Below are positions 1-11,074 of a stretch of DNA of 64,000 nt, piece after piece (positions within the stretch are counted from its first letter, which is position 1; the number at the start of each line of letters is the position of its first letter). The translations under genes were made by a program, and so were the position numbers. This DNA is from Ampelomyces quisqualis (taxonomy: Eukaryota; Ascomycota; Dothideomycetes; Pleosporales; Phaeosphaeriaceae): contig JAGTXZ010000009.1 in assembly GCA_018398575.1 (NCBI GenBank), positions 1,426,001-1,490,000 on the forward strand, read 5' to 3'. The notes below the pieces were generated by a model that was given only the letters and a program-made list of their open reading frames with translations, was not told the origin of the DNA and searched no databases.

Positions 1-877
1 TCTTTTCTAATTGGACGGTGCAAACTAGAGCTGTATTACCATAATATTTCGGGAGTGAATGGCTGTTGTGGGTTCATGTGAAAGGTGCTAGGGAAACGGG
101 ATGGTCGCAACAAAGAAAACATACCATCGGTACCTTGCCAAGTGAGAGCTATGCTTCTTTTAGGTACACATCGTCTCCAGGACTGCGGATTGCGGGCAGA
201 TTTCTGTGTGGTCAATTTAAAAGAGCGCGTCTGTACTTCATTGGGTTGGCATTGCGGCCGATGTCAGAAATCATCAGGTAATGATACTAGAGCGATCTTC
301 CCTGGCTAGCTAGAATAGTAGGAACTAATTTTCCAACAACTCACTAGATTATGTCTTCGTAGTAGTAGCTCCTATGGAGTTCGCCATGGTTCTCGCAATT
401 TCCTCGCTGCTCAGAAGCTCTCTCCCTGTGTCCGCCAATCGCGGTCAAGCTCACATTGACAGGATGTAGATAGATTTATCAACAGGAAGTGTGCTGAATG
501 ATAAAGACCAAGCCGCAGAGAAAAGTGACTCCGACGACCCGCAGTCAGTACAATGCTAAGCCCCGAAAACCTACTAGCATGCGACTCGGTAAGAACAAAT
601 GTTCACTGTATGTCTGAATGCGTCGAACATACGCAGATGCAAGTATCACGCATACAGGATCCATGGTCAGCTTTGACGTATTTTAGGTTTCGGAGCTGAA
701 GCCAAGAGGAACGCACGAAGGAGTAGACGTACTTGCCCTCAACATAGTCTTGGTCTCATGATGTTTGCGGAAAGCATTAGAATCCAGTGAGCTTTGGGAA
801 ACAAAGTATAAGTGTCCGACAGCCCGAGAGTCCAGACATCATCACATCAAGATTGTCAAGCTCTAGAACAACTTATC
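1..877. other. gene-free stretch
   Basis: I see no supported gene. The open frames here are short, lack plausible splice partners and do not resemble any family I know. The last 100 bp probably carry the promoter and 5' leader of the secreted EF-hand gene that starts at 878. Confidence 0.5.
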
Positions 878-1663
878 ATGCGTTTCTCTTCCACCATCAT
901 AACATTAGCGGCCCTCATCTGCTTCGTCGCTGCAGACTGCTGTGATGAGACCAATGGCTTCAGCGGCAGCTGCGACGACGGGACAAGCGCTACACCTTGC
1001 TGTGGCCGAGGCTCATGCAACATATTCTGTTGTAACTGCGATGGTGGTACGTCTTGAATACTTTTTTCTTCTGATGAGCGGCCTAACCAAATGCCCCAAA
1101 AGGCTGCAGGAAAGAAACTTACGACGGCTGCGTGGCAACAGCTGAGCGCTCATACGGACCCACTTCGCTCTGTAGTGTTTGCGTGGGAAGCGCATGTGTT
1201 AACAACCCACTCGTCACAGGAGGCTGTGTTGATCGCTACAACTCAGCCATAGTAAGCATGCCCAACTACATACACTTACTGAATTGTTGGATATGCGTCA
1301 TGCTGATAATGTATACCCAGGCCTCGTGTAAACAACGTTTCAGTGTTTCCAAGCGCGGCGACGCCTCACCCCTTCCAAACATCTTCGAGCGTCAGGATCC
1401 CGCTGCAGGCTCCGAGGTCTTTTCGCTCGTGGATAAAAGTGGAAGCGGAAACATATCGATTGATGAGTATATTCAGTTTGTACACTTCAAATATCCCGAA
1501 GTCCAGGAAAGCAAGCTTTTGTTGCAGGATTGGGTCGAGTACTTTCATAAGTAAGCTAAGGCATGGTTCATGGTGAAGACAGTACTGATGAGATGGCAGG
1601 TTCGACAGAAATAACGATGGAGTGATCCACTATGATGAACATCATCGCATTGAGGATGATTAG
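878..1663 (+). CDS. secreted cysteine-rich EF-hand protein
   Basis: Four exons (878-1046, 1103-1251, 1321-1550, 1600-1663) join into a 203-residue protein; all three introns are GT-AG and phases match. The first ~19 residues (MRFSSTIITLAALICFVAA) are a typical signal peptide. A cysteine-dense segment follows (CC, C, CC, CNIFCC, then more in exon 2, about 14 Cys in the first 100 residues). The C-terminal half holds two EF-hand loops of 12 residues: DKSGSGNISIDE, and DRNNDGVIHYDE, the latter created by the exon 3-4 junction. Both have acidic or polar residues at positions 1, 3, 5 and 12 and Gly at 6, so Ca2+ binding is likely. A secreted protein combining a disulfide-rich module with an EF-hand pair is not a family I can name. 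Splicing is inferred from sequence, but the EF-hand restored across intron 3 supports it. Intron 2 (69 nt) is stop-free and could be retained. Confidence 0.72.
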
Positions 1664-2060
1664 TAACTGGAGCCAGTTTTGGGTGACTTTACAGTCAATT
1701 GAGTGGCAGGCCGCAGAATAGGGAGCTGAAATTGTCCTTCCGAGTGTATAATAAAGAAATCGTTGAAACTACTGCAAAGTCATGAGCTTCGATCCTGGAC
1801 TTTGAGCATTGTGAATATGTGACATGTCAAAAACTTTCTTAGAGCTGTGAGGGACAGAGGTCAGCACATGGACAGGGAAGGAAGAGCAATGTCTGCTGAG
1901 TAATGCGATAGACCCTGACGGCTTTACCATGCCAAGAAACGTTACGTCATTTGCAGGTCTCAATTGGCCGAGTGCCGACATTATTCATCCTAGGAACATT
2001 TGCCATTATTGGGACGGCACCACCTCAACACCAACACTCCATACTAAGTATTCGTACAGG

Positions 2061-3051
2061 ATGGTTTCAGTAAACGTACCCCGCATTGCTATGCGCATTC
2101 TTTCACGAGCCGCCCCATCTTTCCGCTCCCGCGCCCCACGCGTCGCCACGAGATGCTTACACCAAAAACCAACACCCATCACATCTTCCTCCGCACAGCA
2201 CAGGCCAAGAGTGCAACAATGGTCGCAAAGTGCTGCGCCAGGAGCAGCAGGCGATTCACGGCGGACCATGTTCATACAAACTGAACCCACACCCAACGCC
2301 GATGTATGCGCCTCAGCATCCTCCCGCAAAAGCAGCCACTAACACGCGCCAGGCCCTCAAATTCAACCCCAACCAACGCGTCCTCCCCGAATCCATATCC
2401 TCTCCCTTTCTCGAATATCTCAACGCGCGCTCTACCCTCGCCCCACCCCACCCCTCCCCGCTCGCCGCCCAACTCATGAACATCGACGGCGTAACCTCGG
2501 TGTTCCTCGGCGTTGACCACATCACGGTAACGAAAGACTCCTCCACGCCCTGGGCACACATCAAGCCCGAAGTCTTCGCCATGATCAACGAATGCATGAC
2601 TGCAGGGACACCGATTGTAAATACCGTCACGGACAAGGCTGGTGAGCAAGGCCAAGGCGGCGCAGAGATTGATACGCTCGCGTACGACGAGAACGACAGC
2701 GAAGTGGTGCAAATGATCAAAGAGCTACTCGAAACGCGCATTCGCCCCGCAATCCAAGAAGACGGCGGCGACATTGATTTCCGCGGGTTCAATGACGGCC
2801 AGGTCCTGCTTAAACTCCGTGGCGCATGTCGGACGTGCGATTCGAGCACGGTGACGCTGAAGAATGGGATCGAGAGCATGTTGATGCATTATATTGAGGA
2901 GGTAAAGGGCGTGCAGCAGGTGCTGGATCAGGAGGAGGAGATTGCGATGAAGGAGTTTGCCAAGTTTGAGGAGAAGCTAAAGGCGCAAAAGGGGCCGAAT
3001 GCGGTCTCGTCGACGGTGGGAAAAGGCAGTTTGGATTTCGCCGAGGGGTAG
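2061..3051 (+). CDS. NFU1: NFU1-like mitochondrial iron-sulfur scaffold/carrier protein
   Basis: Two exons (2061-2303, 2353-3051; 49-nt GT-AG intron, phase 0) give 313 residues. The Arg/Ser-rich start (MRILSRAAPSFRSR from 2091) looks like a mitochondrial presequence; 2061 is the first in-frame ATG and 2091 the alternative. Exon 1 ends in the Nfu N-terminal domain signature (FIQTEPTPNAD) and exon 2 resumes it (LKFNPNQRVL). The C-terminal NifU domain carries the CxxC motif (RGACRTCDSS) that holds the 4Fe-4S cluster, preceded by the conserved EDGGDIDF block. NFU proteins deliver 4Fe-4S clusters to lipoyl synthase and complexes I/II in the mitochondrial matrix. The C-terminal ~30 residues are a charged helical tail seen in fungal members. 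The domain assignment is clear; only the exact start is open. Confidence 0.93.
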
Positions 3052-3625
3052 AAGTAGAGTTTCGGGAAGCGATGCGTAGGACGTGGGCGTGGGACAGATT
3101 AGCCTCGAGGGCATGCTCGAAGAGGAAATACGTGACAATGAGATGACGATGAACTTAGAAATGAACTACATCACCAAGGTTTACTACGTCAGCCTGTGCA
3201 CAAACACATTAGAAGAACAAACGAGTTCCTCACGTCGCCAAAGAGACGGTAAAAAGGAGTCCATTCTCGCATCGAGCAAGTTCTCGTGCCATCGTTTGCG
3301 AGCCATTGCGTGGAAAATATACAATCGAACCCAACCTCCAGAACAAGACCAAAGTCTCCTGTTCTCATCCTCGGCCCAATGCAGATCGTTCGTGGTATCG
3401 TGAAGAGAAAAAAAGCAGGTAAAAAAACATGCGTGACGCCATTTCGCTATGCAACTGAGTTGTAGTGGTAGCCGGATTAGGCGTATTCAAGTCGGGAGAG
3501 AGTCCGTGATGTGGTAAGTTCCAAGGCCGTGATGTGTACATCCTTTGTGCAGTGCATGCAAGACCCTCCAAAAATGCAAATGCGGTGATCATAAAAAGAT
3601 GTGCAAGAAAGTATTATGTAAGACG
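3052..3625. other. gene-free stretch between convergent genes
   Basis: This lies between the stop codons of NFU1 (+) and the coiled-coil gene (-). It probably holds both 3' UTRs and terminators. No supported ORF or RNA was seen. Confidence 0.5.
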
Positions 3626-5050
3626 TTATTCTTCGCGCAGGAGGTCGCCAAATGAGTCGAGAGCTTGGCCGATTGACGACCAGAAGCTTCCTTTCTCGGG
3701 TTTGCGGACGATGGTGATGAGTCTTCTTCGAGACGTTGGTGAGGAGTTTGCGGCTTGCTTATCAGCTCCATCTTCCTTGGATTCTGGCATTGTTTGCGTG
3801 CTGTGGATCTCGGCGTTATCCTCGTCCACCAACGTGACCCAGCTGTCCATGCCAAACTGCTTTTCTTTCTGCGCACTGGTCAAGTCTTTTGAACCCTCAG
3901 CAACTGCGAGCGTTGCCAGTTCTTCCTCAACCATGCTGACATGATCCTGCATATCAAGCTTGGTGCGCATCTCCAGGCCGACAGTTCGCATTTGGCGGCG
4001 CAGATCCGTGATGACATCCACTTGTATGCTGTTCAGGGTCTTGACTTCATCTAGGCGCATCTTCAGATCTTCAATATACCTCTTGACGCCTTGGATGTAT
4101 GTCCCGACCTCGGTGGTGTACGCTTCGTGCGCTTCTCTTGGGACGTAGTCGAGATGCTCCGCTCGCACATCGTGCCTGTCCGCAATGCCCAGTCCAGCGC
4201 CTGACGGCTGATCTAGCTCGGGAAAAAGATGGTCGTCGGTCTTCCGGGATTGCGACTCTGGGGCGGAGAGATACGATGTCATGGCTTCAAACTGCTGAAC
4301 GATGAATTCCAGCTGGTCCTCATCGGGCTGTTGTGACTGGATGAGGTTCTCAAAGTGCGCAATGCACGACGACAGCGCGTTTTGGACGGGCGACGAGGAA
4401 TGCTCCGAATAGTCGTCCCATGGTACGGGCGAGGACGGAACCTCGGTGCGGCGCCGCAGCATGCGCGAGCTGTCCGGGGTATATGGGTAGCGCAATGCGC
4501 CGTCCGAGTTTGCAAGTCCGTATTCCGTGTTCTTGGTGGGCGTGTATGGCGCAGGCTCCGTCAACCTCTCTACCACCCGTGGGCGAGTCTGGTGCGCAGG
4601 CGTGTCCGGGCGGCTGGGCCAGCGGTTCTCGACGCGCATATCATGGGGCGAGTGTGGTCTGAAGGGATCAGAGAAGTAGTCTGAGCGCGGACTCGATTCC
4701 GCGTCCAGGTCTGGCGGCGTCCACGGTCGCGCAAGGGGCGGCGGCGACTCCATGGCGCTTTCGTACTGGCGGCGAGGCTGCCACATGCCCTCTTGCGTCC
4801 CGAGCGTGTTGCGCAGAGATGTTAGAATGCTGGCAGAGAATGAGGAGACTCGCAAATCGCGAGTGGAGAGCTGCAGGGCGAAGGCAACGGCGGTGGAAAC
4901 CGACGGCGGAGTATTCCGAACCGAGTAGCGTCGAGGCGGTGGGTGCTTGGCAGATGGCGGGGCAGCTGCGTGAGATCGGAAAGCCCTGTGCGGGATCGGA
5001 AGGAGCGCTGGGCGGCCGATTGGCTGGACAATTTCCATGCTGGCTTCCAT
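3626..5050 (-). CDS. hypothetical coiled-coil protein
   Basis: Single-exon frame of 474 residues from the ATG at 5050. The frame continues upstream to 5227, but that part would overlap the first two exons of the divergent trpE, so 5050 is preferred. The N-terminal ~250 residues are rich in Pro, Ser and Arg with SP/TP sites (for example PYTPTKNTEYG, PYTPDSS) and are probably disordered and phosphorylated. A helical region at about residues 330-420 (YIEDLKMRLDEVKTL, ITDLRRQMRTVGLEMR, MVEEELATLA) looks like a coiled coil. The tail is basic then hydrophobic (RRLITIVRKPEKGSFWSSIGQ). I do not recognise the family; the layout would fit a cytoskeletal or polarity adaptor, but that is a guess. It shares a ~90-bp divergent promoter with trpE. 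Confidence 0.7.
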   Translation of the reverse strand: MEASMEIVQPIGRPALLPIPHRAFRSHAAAPPSAKHPPPRRYSVRNTPPSVSTAVAFALQLSTRDLRVSSFSASILTSLRNTLGTQEGMWQPRRQYESAMESPPPLARPWTPPDLDAESSPRSDYFSDPFRPHSPHDMRVENRWPSRPDTPAHQTRPRVVERLTEPAPYTPTKNTEYGLANSDGALRYPYTPDSSRMLRRRTEVPSSPVPWDDYSEHSSSPVQNALSSCIAHFENLIQSQQPDEDQLEFIVQQFEAMTSYLSAPESQSRKTDDHLFPELDQPSGAGLGIADRHDVRAEHLDYVPREAHEAYTTEVGTYIQGVKRYIEDLKMRLDEVKTLNSIQVDVITDLRRQMRTVGLEMRTKLDMQDHVSMVEEELATLAVAEGSKDLTSAQKEKQFGMDSWVTLVDEDNAEIHSTQTMPESKEDGADKQAANSSPTSRRRLITIVRKPEKGSFWSSIGQALDSFGDLLREE

Positions 5051-5142
5051 GCCACCATGATTCACTTTGTCTGGGCTGGTCGCATACCTTTGACACGATC
5101 CTGCAACCTGTGCGATCGCGTCGAGAGCTGTAGCCGCCCAGT
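5051..5142. promoter_or_regulatory. short divergent promoter, coiled-coil gene / trpE
   Basis: Only 92 bp separate the two start codons, so both 5' leaders or core promoters must overlap here or reach into the neighbouring coding sequence. A TGATTCA sequence near 5058 is one base off the TGASTCA site of the general amino-acid control factor (Gcn4/CPC1). That is suggestive for a tryptophan gene but far from proof. Confidence 0.35.
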
Positions 5143-7319
5143 ATGGCCCCCAAGGTAGGTTTTGCGCTCCGCCTGCAGTGGCACAAGACTGACCATGCGC
5201 TCTCGCAGATTGCTGTCCAGCCGTCACTCGACACCATTCGAGAAGTTCTGGCGGTCGCAGCCAATTCTCCCAACCCGCCCAACCTCGTTCCTGTGTTTTC
5301 TTCCATCCCCGCCGAGTTCCTGACGCCCTCGAGCATATATCTCAAGGTTTCCGCAAAGTGAGTGCGCGACTCATTCTCTTGCTAGGCAGGGGCGAATCGC
5401 ACCAGGGAAAATCCGAGACCCAACATCTGACTGCTGACGTGCGAAATAGATCAGAGTCGAGGTTGGGGTTTCTGTTTGAGAGTGCTGCGACATCAGAGAC
5501 CATAGGAAGGTACAGCTTTGTGGGAACCGGTCAGTGCAGGAGGCATGACTCCAAACTCTCACTCACATTTGGTAGACCCTCGCAAAGTGATCAAAACGGG
5601 GCCCGGCCATGGCGAAGAGACCGACCCACTGCCGGCCCTCGAGAAGGAGCTCGCCAAAAGCCGCGTCGCAACGATACCATCCATACAACTACCGCCCATG
5701 ACGGGCGGCGCAGTGGGGTACGTCGGGTATGATTGCGTCAAGTACTTCGAGCCCAAGACACGTCGGGACGACGTGAAGGACGTTTTGAAGGTGCCAGAAA
5801 GCTTCTTCATGCTCTTTGATACTGTTGTCGCGCTGGATCACTTTGCACAAGTCGTCAAGATCATCACATATGTCAAGGTGCCAGACAGCATGGATCAGCT
5901 GGAGGAGGCCTACGAGCAGGCAAAGACGACGCTCGCGCGATATGTGAAGATCCTCAAGGACAAGCATATGCCGCTACCGCAGCAGGGTCCGATCAAAGTT
6001 GGGAATGAGTACACATCCAACATTGGACAGGATGGATATGAGAAGCACGTCAAGAAGCTCAAGGAGCACATCAACGTCGGCGACATCATCCAGGCCGTGC
6101 CCTCGCAACGCTTTGCACGACCGACGTCGCTGCACCCGTTCAACATCTACCGAAATCTGCGCACGGTCAATCCATCACCGTACCTGTTTTTCGTGGACTG
6201 CGAAGAGTTCCAAATCGTCGGGGCAAGCCCAGAATTGCTGGTCAAGGAAGAGCAAGGCAGGATTATAACGCATCCCATTGCCGGGACGGTCAAGCGAGGC
6301 AAGACGCAGCAGGAGGATGCAGCGCTGGCTGATGAGTTGTCCAGCTCACTCAAGGATCGGGCCGAACATGTGGGTTGTGTATACAATAGGACGGTAGGTC
6401 CAGGTTGCAAAATGAAAGCTTACTGGTGGTCAGGTGATGCTGGTGGACCTTGCGCGGAATGACGTCAATCGCGTGTGCGATCCACTGAGCACTCGCGTGG
6501 ACAAGCTCATGGTGGTACAAAAGGTAGCGTCGCCGTCATGGCCATGGCACGAGTGGCACCACGAGAATGACTGGCGCTGATTGGCTCAGTTTTCCCACGT
6601 ACAGCATCTGGTGTCGGAAGTGTCCGGGGTGCTGCGACCTGGCAAGACACGGTTCGACGCCTTCCGGAGCATCTTTCCTGCAGGTACGTCAGGCGTGCCC
6701 ACGGGCTTGGGCGTGTTGGTGTCTTTGTGCTGAGGGTGGACAGGCACGGTGAGCGGGGCGCCCAAGGTGCGCGCCATGGAGCTCATTGCCGAGCTGGAGG
6801 GGGAAAAGCGCGGTGTGTATGCAGGTGCCGTGGGCTACTTTGGCTACGGCAACGTGGACGGCGACAAGGAGACGGAGGGCGCCATGGACGTGAGTGTTGG
6901 GGTGGCTGGTTTGGGCGTCGCAGGTGGCTGATGCAGACAGACGTGTATTGCGCTACGGACGATGCTTGTCAAAGACGGCATTGCCTATCTCCAAGCAGGG
7001 GTACGTTGCAGCGATGGGTTGGGTGTGGCGTGGAGCTAATGAGTGGGCAGGGCGGGATTGTTTTCGACTCGGACCCGTATGATGAGTGGATGGAGACGAT
7101 CAACAAGCTAGGTGGGTTGTTCCATGGTTGCAGCGGCTGGGCGAACTGACCGTGACGGCTTGGTGCTGTGCAGGAGCGAACACGCACTGCATCACGTCGG
7201 CCGAGGAGAAGCATCTGGGCGAGCCGGACGATGGCGGGCCGGACGATGGCGAGCCTGTTTGGGGCCTGGAGGCTGCGGTACGGAGCCAGAGTCAGGGAAG
7301 AGGCAACCGGTTGGGATGA
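5143..7319 (+). CDS. trpE: anthranilate synthase component I
   Basis: Ten exons (5143-5154, 5209-5357, 5450-5529, 5576-6369, 6434-6523, 6590-6683, 6744-6889, 6941-7000, 7051-7111, 7174-7319) join in frame to 543 residues. The enzyme makes anthranilate from chorismate using ammonia from the glutamine amidotransferase subunit, the first step of tryptophan synthesis. Family marks: FLFESA near residue 60, where tryptophan feedback sites lie; NPSPYLFFVD; the chorismate-binding core with PIAGTVKRGK, LARNDVNRVC, FPAGTVSGAPK and AGAVGYFGYG; and IVFDSDPYDEW near the end. The first exon encodes only MAPK. The first intron (54 nt) contains no in-frame stop, so unspliced message would still be open there. 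The last ~30 residues after the conserved EEKHLG are low-complexity (DDGGPDDG). It lies divergent from a coiled-coil gene 92 bp away. Confidence 0.95.
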
Positions 7320-7827
7320 CGAGTGGCCGCACGGCGCAGGCTGCATGTAGGCACAACAGCAGCTGGCATGTCGAGCCAGTGAGTGCGGCGCGGCGACATG
7401 ACACTGTGCACGCAATTCGATATTGTATGTATGTACTACCGAGTATGCAGGCACGGAGTACGGAGTGGATCGTCTGCTGTGACAGTGCTGGAGTCGCCGA
7501 GTGCACCAATCAGCCGCCGGGTCACGCCTCCGCCTTTGGGGTAGCGGCCCCTGCCGTGGCACGGTCGTCGCACCAGCCACCAGCCACCAGCCACTAGCCA
7601 CTTCACACTGCAGTGCCTCTACGTACCCGTTCCCACAAACCAACCCGACTATAAACCCGCCCTGGCCTCGCCCCCTCCTCTGCTCCTCTCCTCTCCCTTC
7701 CGCACACTATCCCATCAGCGCCTGCACTCACTCCACTATCCCATCAGCGCCTGCACTCACTCCACTATCCCATCAGCTCCTAGCCGCAACATCGTCTTCC
7801 CCGTTACCACCCCCCCACCCCGCCACG

Positions 7828-8669
7828 ATGAAGTCCTTTGCCATCCTCGCTGCCGTTGCCGGCGCCGCGTCGGCCCAGGCCTCGCTCGGCTCCTGCGCTG
7901 TACGTCTCTCTCTCTCGTGCCCACTCCCGGCCGCGACTCACAGCCAAACAGCAACTCTGCATCAACAACATGGCCACAATTGCCCAGAGCCAGTTCCAGT
8001 GCGGCCCCGGCGACACCAACTGCCTCTGCACACAGAGCAACTGGGCCTATGGCGTGCGCGACTGCTCGCGTCAAGCCTGCGGTGAGGCCGAGTCTGCTGC
8101 CGCCGTCGCCTGGGCTGCTGGCCAGTGCGTTGGTATGTCGATCCCGCCTCCTGCCCTGTAGCCTGTGGGCCTTCCTTGGCTTACCAGCGACAGCCGCCGC
8201 CCCCTCCGCTGCGAGTGTCCCGCCTGCGCTCCCCATCCTGACCGGTGCCTTGGCTTCCGCCTCGGGCCCTGCTGCCTCGGCCGCCGCCTCGGTCGCCAAC
8301 TCGCTCGCCTCTGCTGTCCCCACGACGACTGGCTTCAGCACCGTCTTCAGCTCGCTGACGGACAGCGCTGCGAGCCAGGCCTCTGGCATCGTTGCCTCTG
8401 GGAGCTCTGCTGCCTCTGGCGCCCTTGCCTCTGCGTCATCTGCCGCCTCCGGTGCTCTTGCCTCGGCCTCGTCGGCCGCCTCTGGTGCGCTTGCCTCGGC
8501 CTCGTCTGCTGCCTCTGGTGCCCTCGACTCGGCCACTTCCCGCCTCAACTCTGCCACCTCTGCTGCTGGCTCCGCTGCAGACTCTGCGACCCAGCAGGGC
8601 AGTGCACCCATCCAGACTGGTCTTCCCGTTCTCGCTGGTGTCGGTGCCTTTGCCATGTACTTCCTCTAA
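7828..8669 (+). CDS. CFEM-domain, probably GPI-anchored, surface protein
   Basis: Three exons (7828-7899, 7952-8132, 8188-8669) give 244 residues. MKSFAILAAVAGAASAQ is a signal peptide. A CFEM domain follows with all eight cysteines in order (SC, LC, QC, NCLC, DC, AC, QC), including the diagnostic GDTNCLC stretch. CFEM proteins of fungi bind heme or act at the cell surface, and some take part in host interaction. After the domain comes an Ala/Ser linker with about four copies of SAASGALASAS, then a hydrophobic C-terminus (LAGVGAFAMYFL) that fits a GPI-attachment signal. The linker is encoded by a short tandem repeat, so its length may vary between strains. The CFEM Asp that coordinates heme iron is probably the D of GPGDTNC, by family knowledge. 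Confidence 0.88.
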
Positions 8670-9292
8670 GCGCATCGCCTACACACCCTGTCCTAGGTCC
8701 TCGCTTGGTGGAGTAATGTGCATAATGGACAAGTGTAGCGGCGCGAGTTGGCCTTGGATACTAGCTTAATATTTCTTCTCTCCCTTACGGAATACTTGGG
8801 ATGGCATGATGCTTACGATACGATTCATGTGGACATGGTTTGACACGGCAGGCGCTTTGATACCCCGAACAAGGCACCACAGGAAATGGACTCGCTAGCA
8901 TTGGCGCTGGCATGGCAGATAGTCCACGATGAATCCATATCCTAATACCTCGATCCATACAAGCTTACTTTGGCTGCACCCGTGTGTACACGTTCTTTCG
9001 TCACATTTTGGGGGTTTGAATCTGTGGTTGCGCATACCACTTCTGTCGGTGCTGCTGCAACCCAGCCGTACCACGTGGTTGACCGCGCCAAGCAACCTCG
9101 CGGCTGTCGTGAAGCTGACCACGACGTGTTGACACGTTGGGCACTACTACCAATTGTCGACACGTGGTGCGACGCACCAGTACTGCAACGGTAACACGGG
9201 CGGCTCGAGGAGAGAACAATCAATTGACAACGAGGTTGATCTAAACAACTCCTGGGCCTCCATGTCATTTCTCCCCGCCATGAACGCATGGC
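8670..9292. other. gene-free stretch between convergent genes
   Basis: It lies between the 3' ends of the CFEM gene (+) and the zinc dehydrogenase (-). Several short antisense frames are present but none resembles a protein family. It is probably UTR and spacer. Confidence 0.5.
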
Positions 9293-10619
9293 TCATTGAT
9301 CTTCTTCAGTGGCTAACACAACTTTGATAACCAGGTTTCCTTGTTCATCCTTGGTCTTACCAGCCATGTCAAACGCCTCCGTAGCTGCTGCTAAGCCCGT
9401 GTATCGATGTGTAACCAGCTTCGCAAAGTCGGGGTAGTCTGGTCCCTTCTTCGACACAACTTCAATGCCAGTCGGGTATGTGTTCGCGTATCGAAAGACA
9501 CCCAGTATATCGACTTCGCGAAGCGCTGCGGCGGAGATGGGAAGGGTCTGAATAGGAGTGCCCATGCCAATGAGCAGGACCTTGCCACCCGGCCGTGTTG
9601 TCTGATCATTGTTAGCTTCCTCATAACAAGGGCGTCTTCCGACTTACAAAGATGGATGCCTGCACGCACGAAGGCACACCCGTGCACTCGAAGACGGCGT
9701 CTACCTCACCAACCTCTCCACCACTCTCCTTTGTTATCATACCGATCGCTGCAGCAGTCTCCTTGGCAATCTCGAGCTGCTCTTCTATCGTCGCGCCCCG
9801 TTTCAGAGGTACTGTGAACTTTCTATGTGCGAACTTGTTGTCAACTGCAAACCTCACTCGGCCTTGGTCAATGTCTGCTATGACCACTGTCGAAGCACCG
9901 GATATTTTCGCCATGGCAGCTACGAGCAGTCCAACTGCACCAGCCCCGAACACCAGTACTGTCGCGCCTGGGGCCAGTTGTGCTCGTTTCGATGCTTGAA
10001 TCGCAACACCCAGCGGCTCGAGAAGTGCGCCAAGGTCAAAGGACACATCTTCGGGTAATCTCAAGTGGTCAGCATCCCGTTCCTCCCTTGGAGTCTCCCA
10101 CACTCACTTATGACACCACGCTGCTGGGTGATTTAATCGATCCTGCAACGTTCCCTGCGCATGTGGGAATGACTTCGCGCTGCTGCGAAATCGCATTCCC
10201 TTGCATATATTGTACCTCCCCTCTTTACACCTGTCGCACGTGTCGCATGGCAGTCCGACTTCGAGCGCGACCTTATCTCCAACTTTGAAGTGGGACACTT
10301 CTGAGCCTACTCCAACCACAACCCCTGCCGACTCGTGGCCCAGAGACATGGGCTCTTGAACAATGATGTCGCCATTGCGGTAGTGGCGATAGTAATGTAC
10401 ATCTGAGCCACAGAGTCCCGTACTTCGAACACTTACTTGGACGTCTGTCGGGCCTGGTGGAAAGAGGGTGCGGTTTTCCTGGTCTGGTGTTAGCCATGCG
10501 CGCGGGCTTTCAGGCACCCACTCCCAACGAACAATTCTGAGGTCCTTGGCGCCATGAAGGACAGAAGCGCGAATCTGACGCGGATTCTGGGTGATATCAG
10601 GGTTCTTTGAATCCGACAT
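9293..10619 (-). CDS. zinc-dependent medium-chain polyol dehydrogenase (sorbitol / L-idonate 5-dehydrogenase type)
   Basis: Three exons on the minus strand (10619-10108, 10059-9648, 9601-9293) with 48- and 46-nt GT-AG introns make 410 residues. Catalytic zinc ligands are visible (GLCGSDVHYY and SLGHESAG), as is the structural zinc lobe (CDTCDRCKEGRYNIC). The Rossmann motif is GAGAVGLL, followed by VIADIDQGR. These place it in the sorbitol/xylitol/L-arabinitol/idonate dehydrogenase group, which oxidises polyols or aldonates with NAD(P)+. An insert after the first strand (ESPRAWLTPDQENR) distinguishes it from plain sorbitol dehydrogenase. It is divergent from an SDR 455 bp away and lies beside an aldo-keto reductase and myo-inositol oxygenase, so L-idonate 5-dehydrogenase is a plausible specific role; the substrate cannot be read from sequence alone. 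Confidence 0.88.
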
Positions 10620-11074
10620 TACAGTCAATATCGAGCCGTCGTTCAAATGCTGCGTGGGATTTTTTGGGGGGGAAACGAGCCGTGAGATGCGGGAGCAGAT
10701 GGAGGAGAGAAGAAACAGCTCCTCCACGATTCTACCACGTGTCTCAAGCTTCCCCATGCAACTACCGAGTCTCCACTCGGCGACCTTTCCCTTGACCAGA
10801 AATATCTATGGGGAGAATTGCTACATCGGCATTTGAAATGGTGGGACGTCGGATGCCGAGGGCTGGTGGGGTATCTAGCTTTCCGAGCGTGTTCCGAATG
10901 CTTAACCACAGCGACGACATTTTGTGCCGCTGAAACGTCCGACAGACTTCAACTCCTTTCCTGTAGATAGCTGCTCGGAGCCTTTTTTTTTTCCAATTCG
11001 GAGCCATCTTTGCTTTGCTCCCAAGTCCCGCAAATACTCGTTCCGAACAGTTTGAGCCGAACCATACCGACAAC
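10620..11074. promoter_or_regulatory. divergent promoter, zinc dehydrogenase / SDR
   Basis: 455 bp lie between the start codons of the minus-strand zinc dehydrogenase and the plus-strand SDR. The arrangement would allow joint control. I see no long ORF and no motif I would name with confidence. Confidence 0.4.

Noticed and set aside
5051..5227. N-terminal extension of the coiled-coil gene
   Set aside because: It would overlap the first exons of trpE and adds no conserved text; the ATG at 5050 is simpler.
7757..8656. 299-codon minus-strand frame
   Set aside because: It mirrors the Ala/Ser-rich exon of the CFEM gene; it reads as alternating Ala/Glu low-complexity text with no family.
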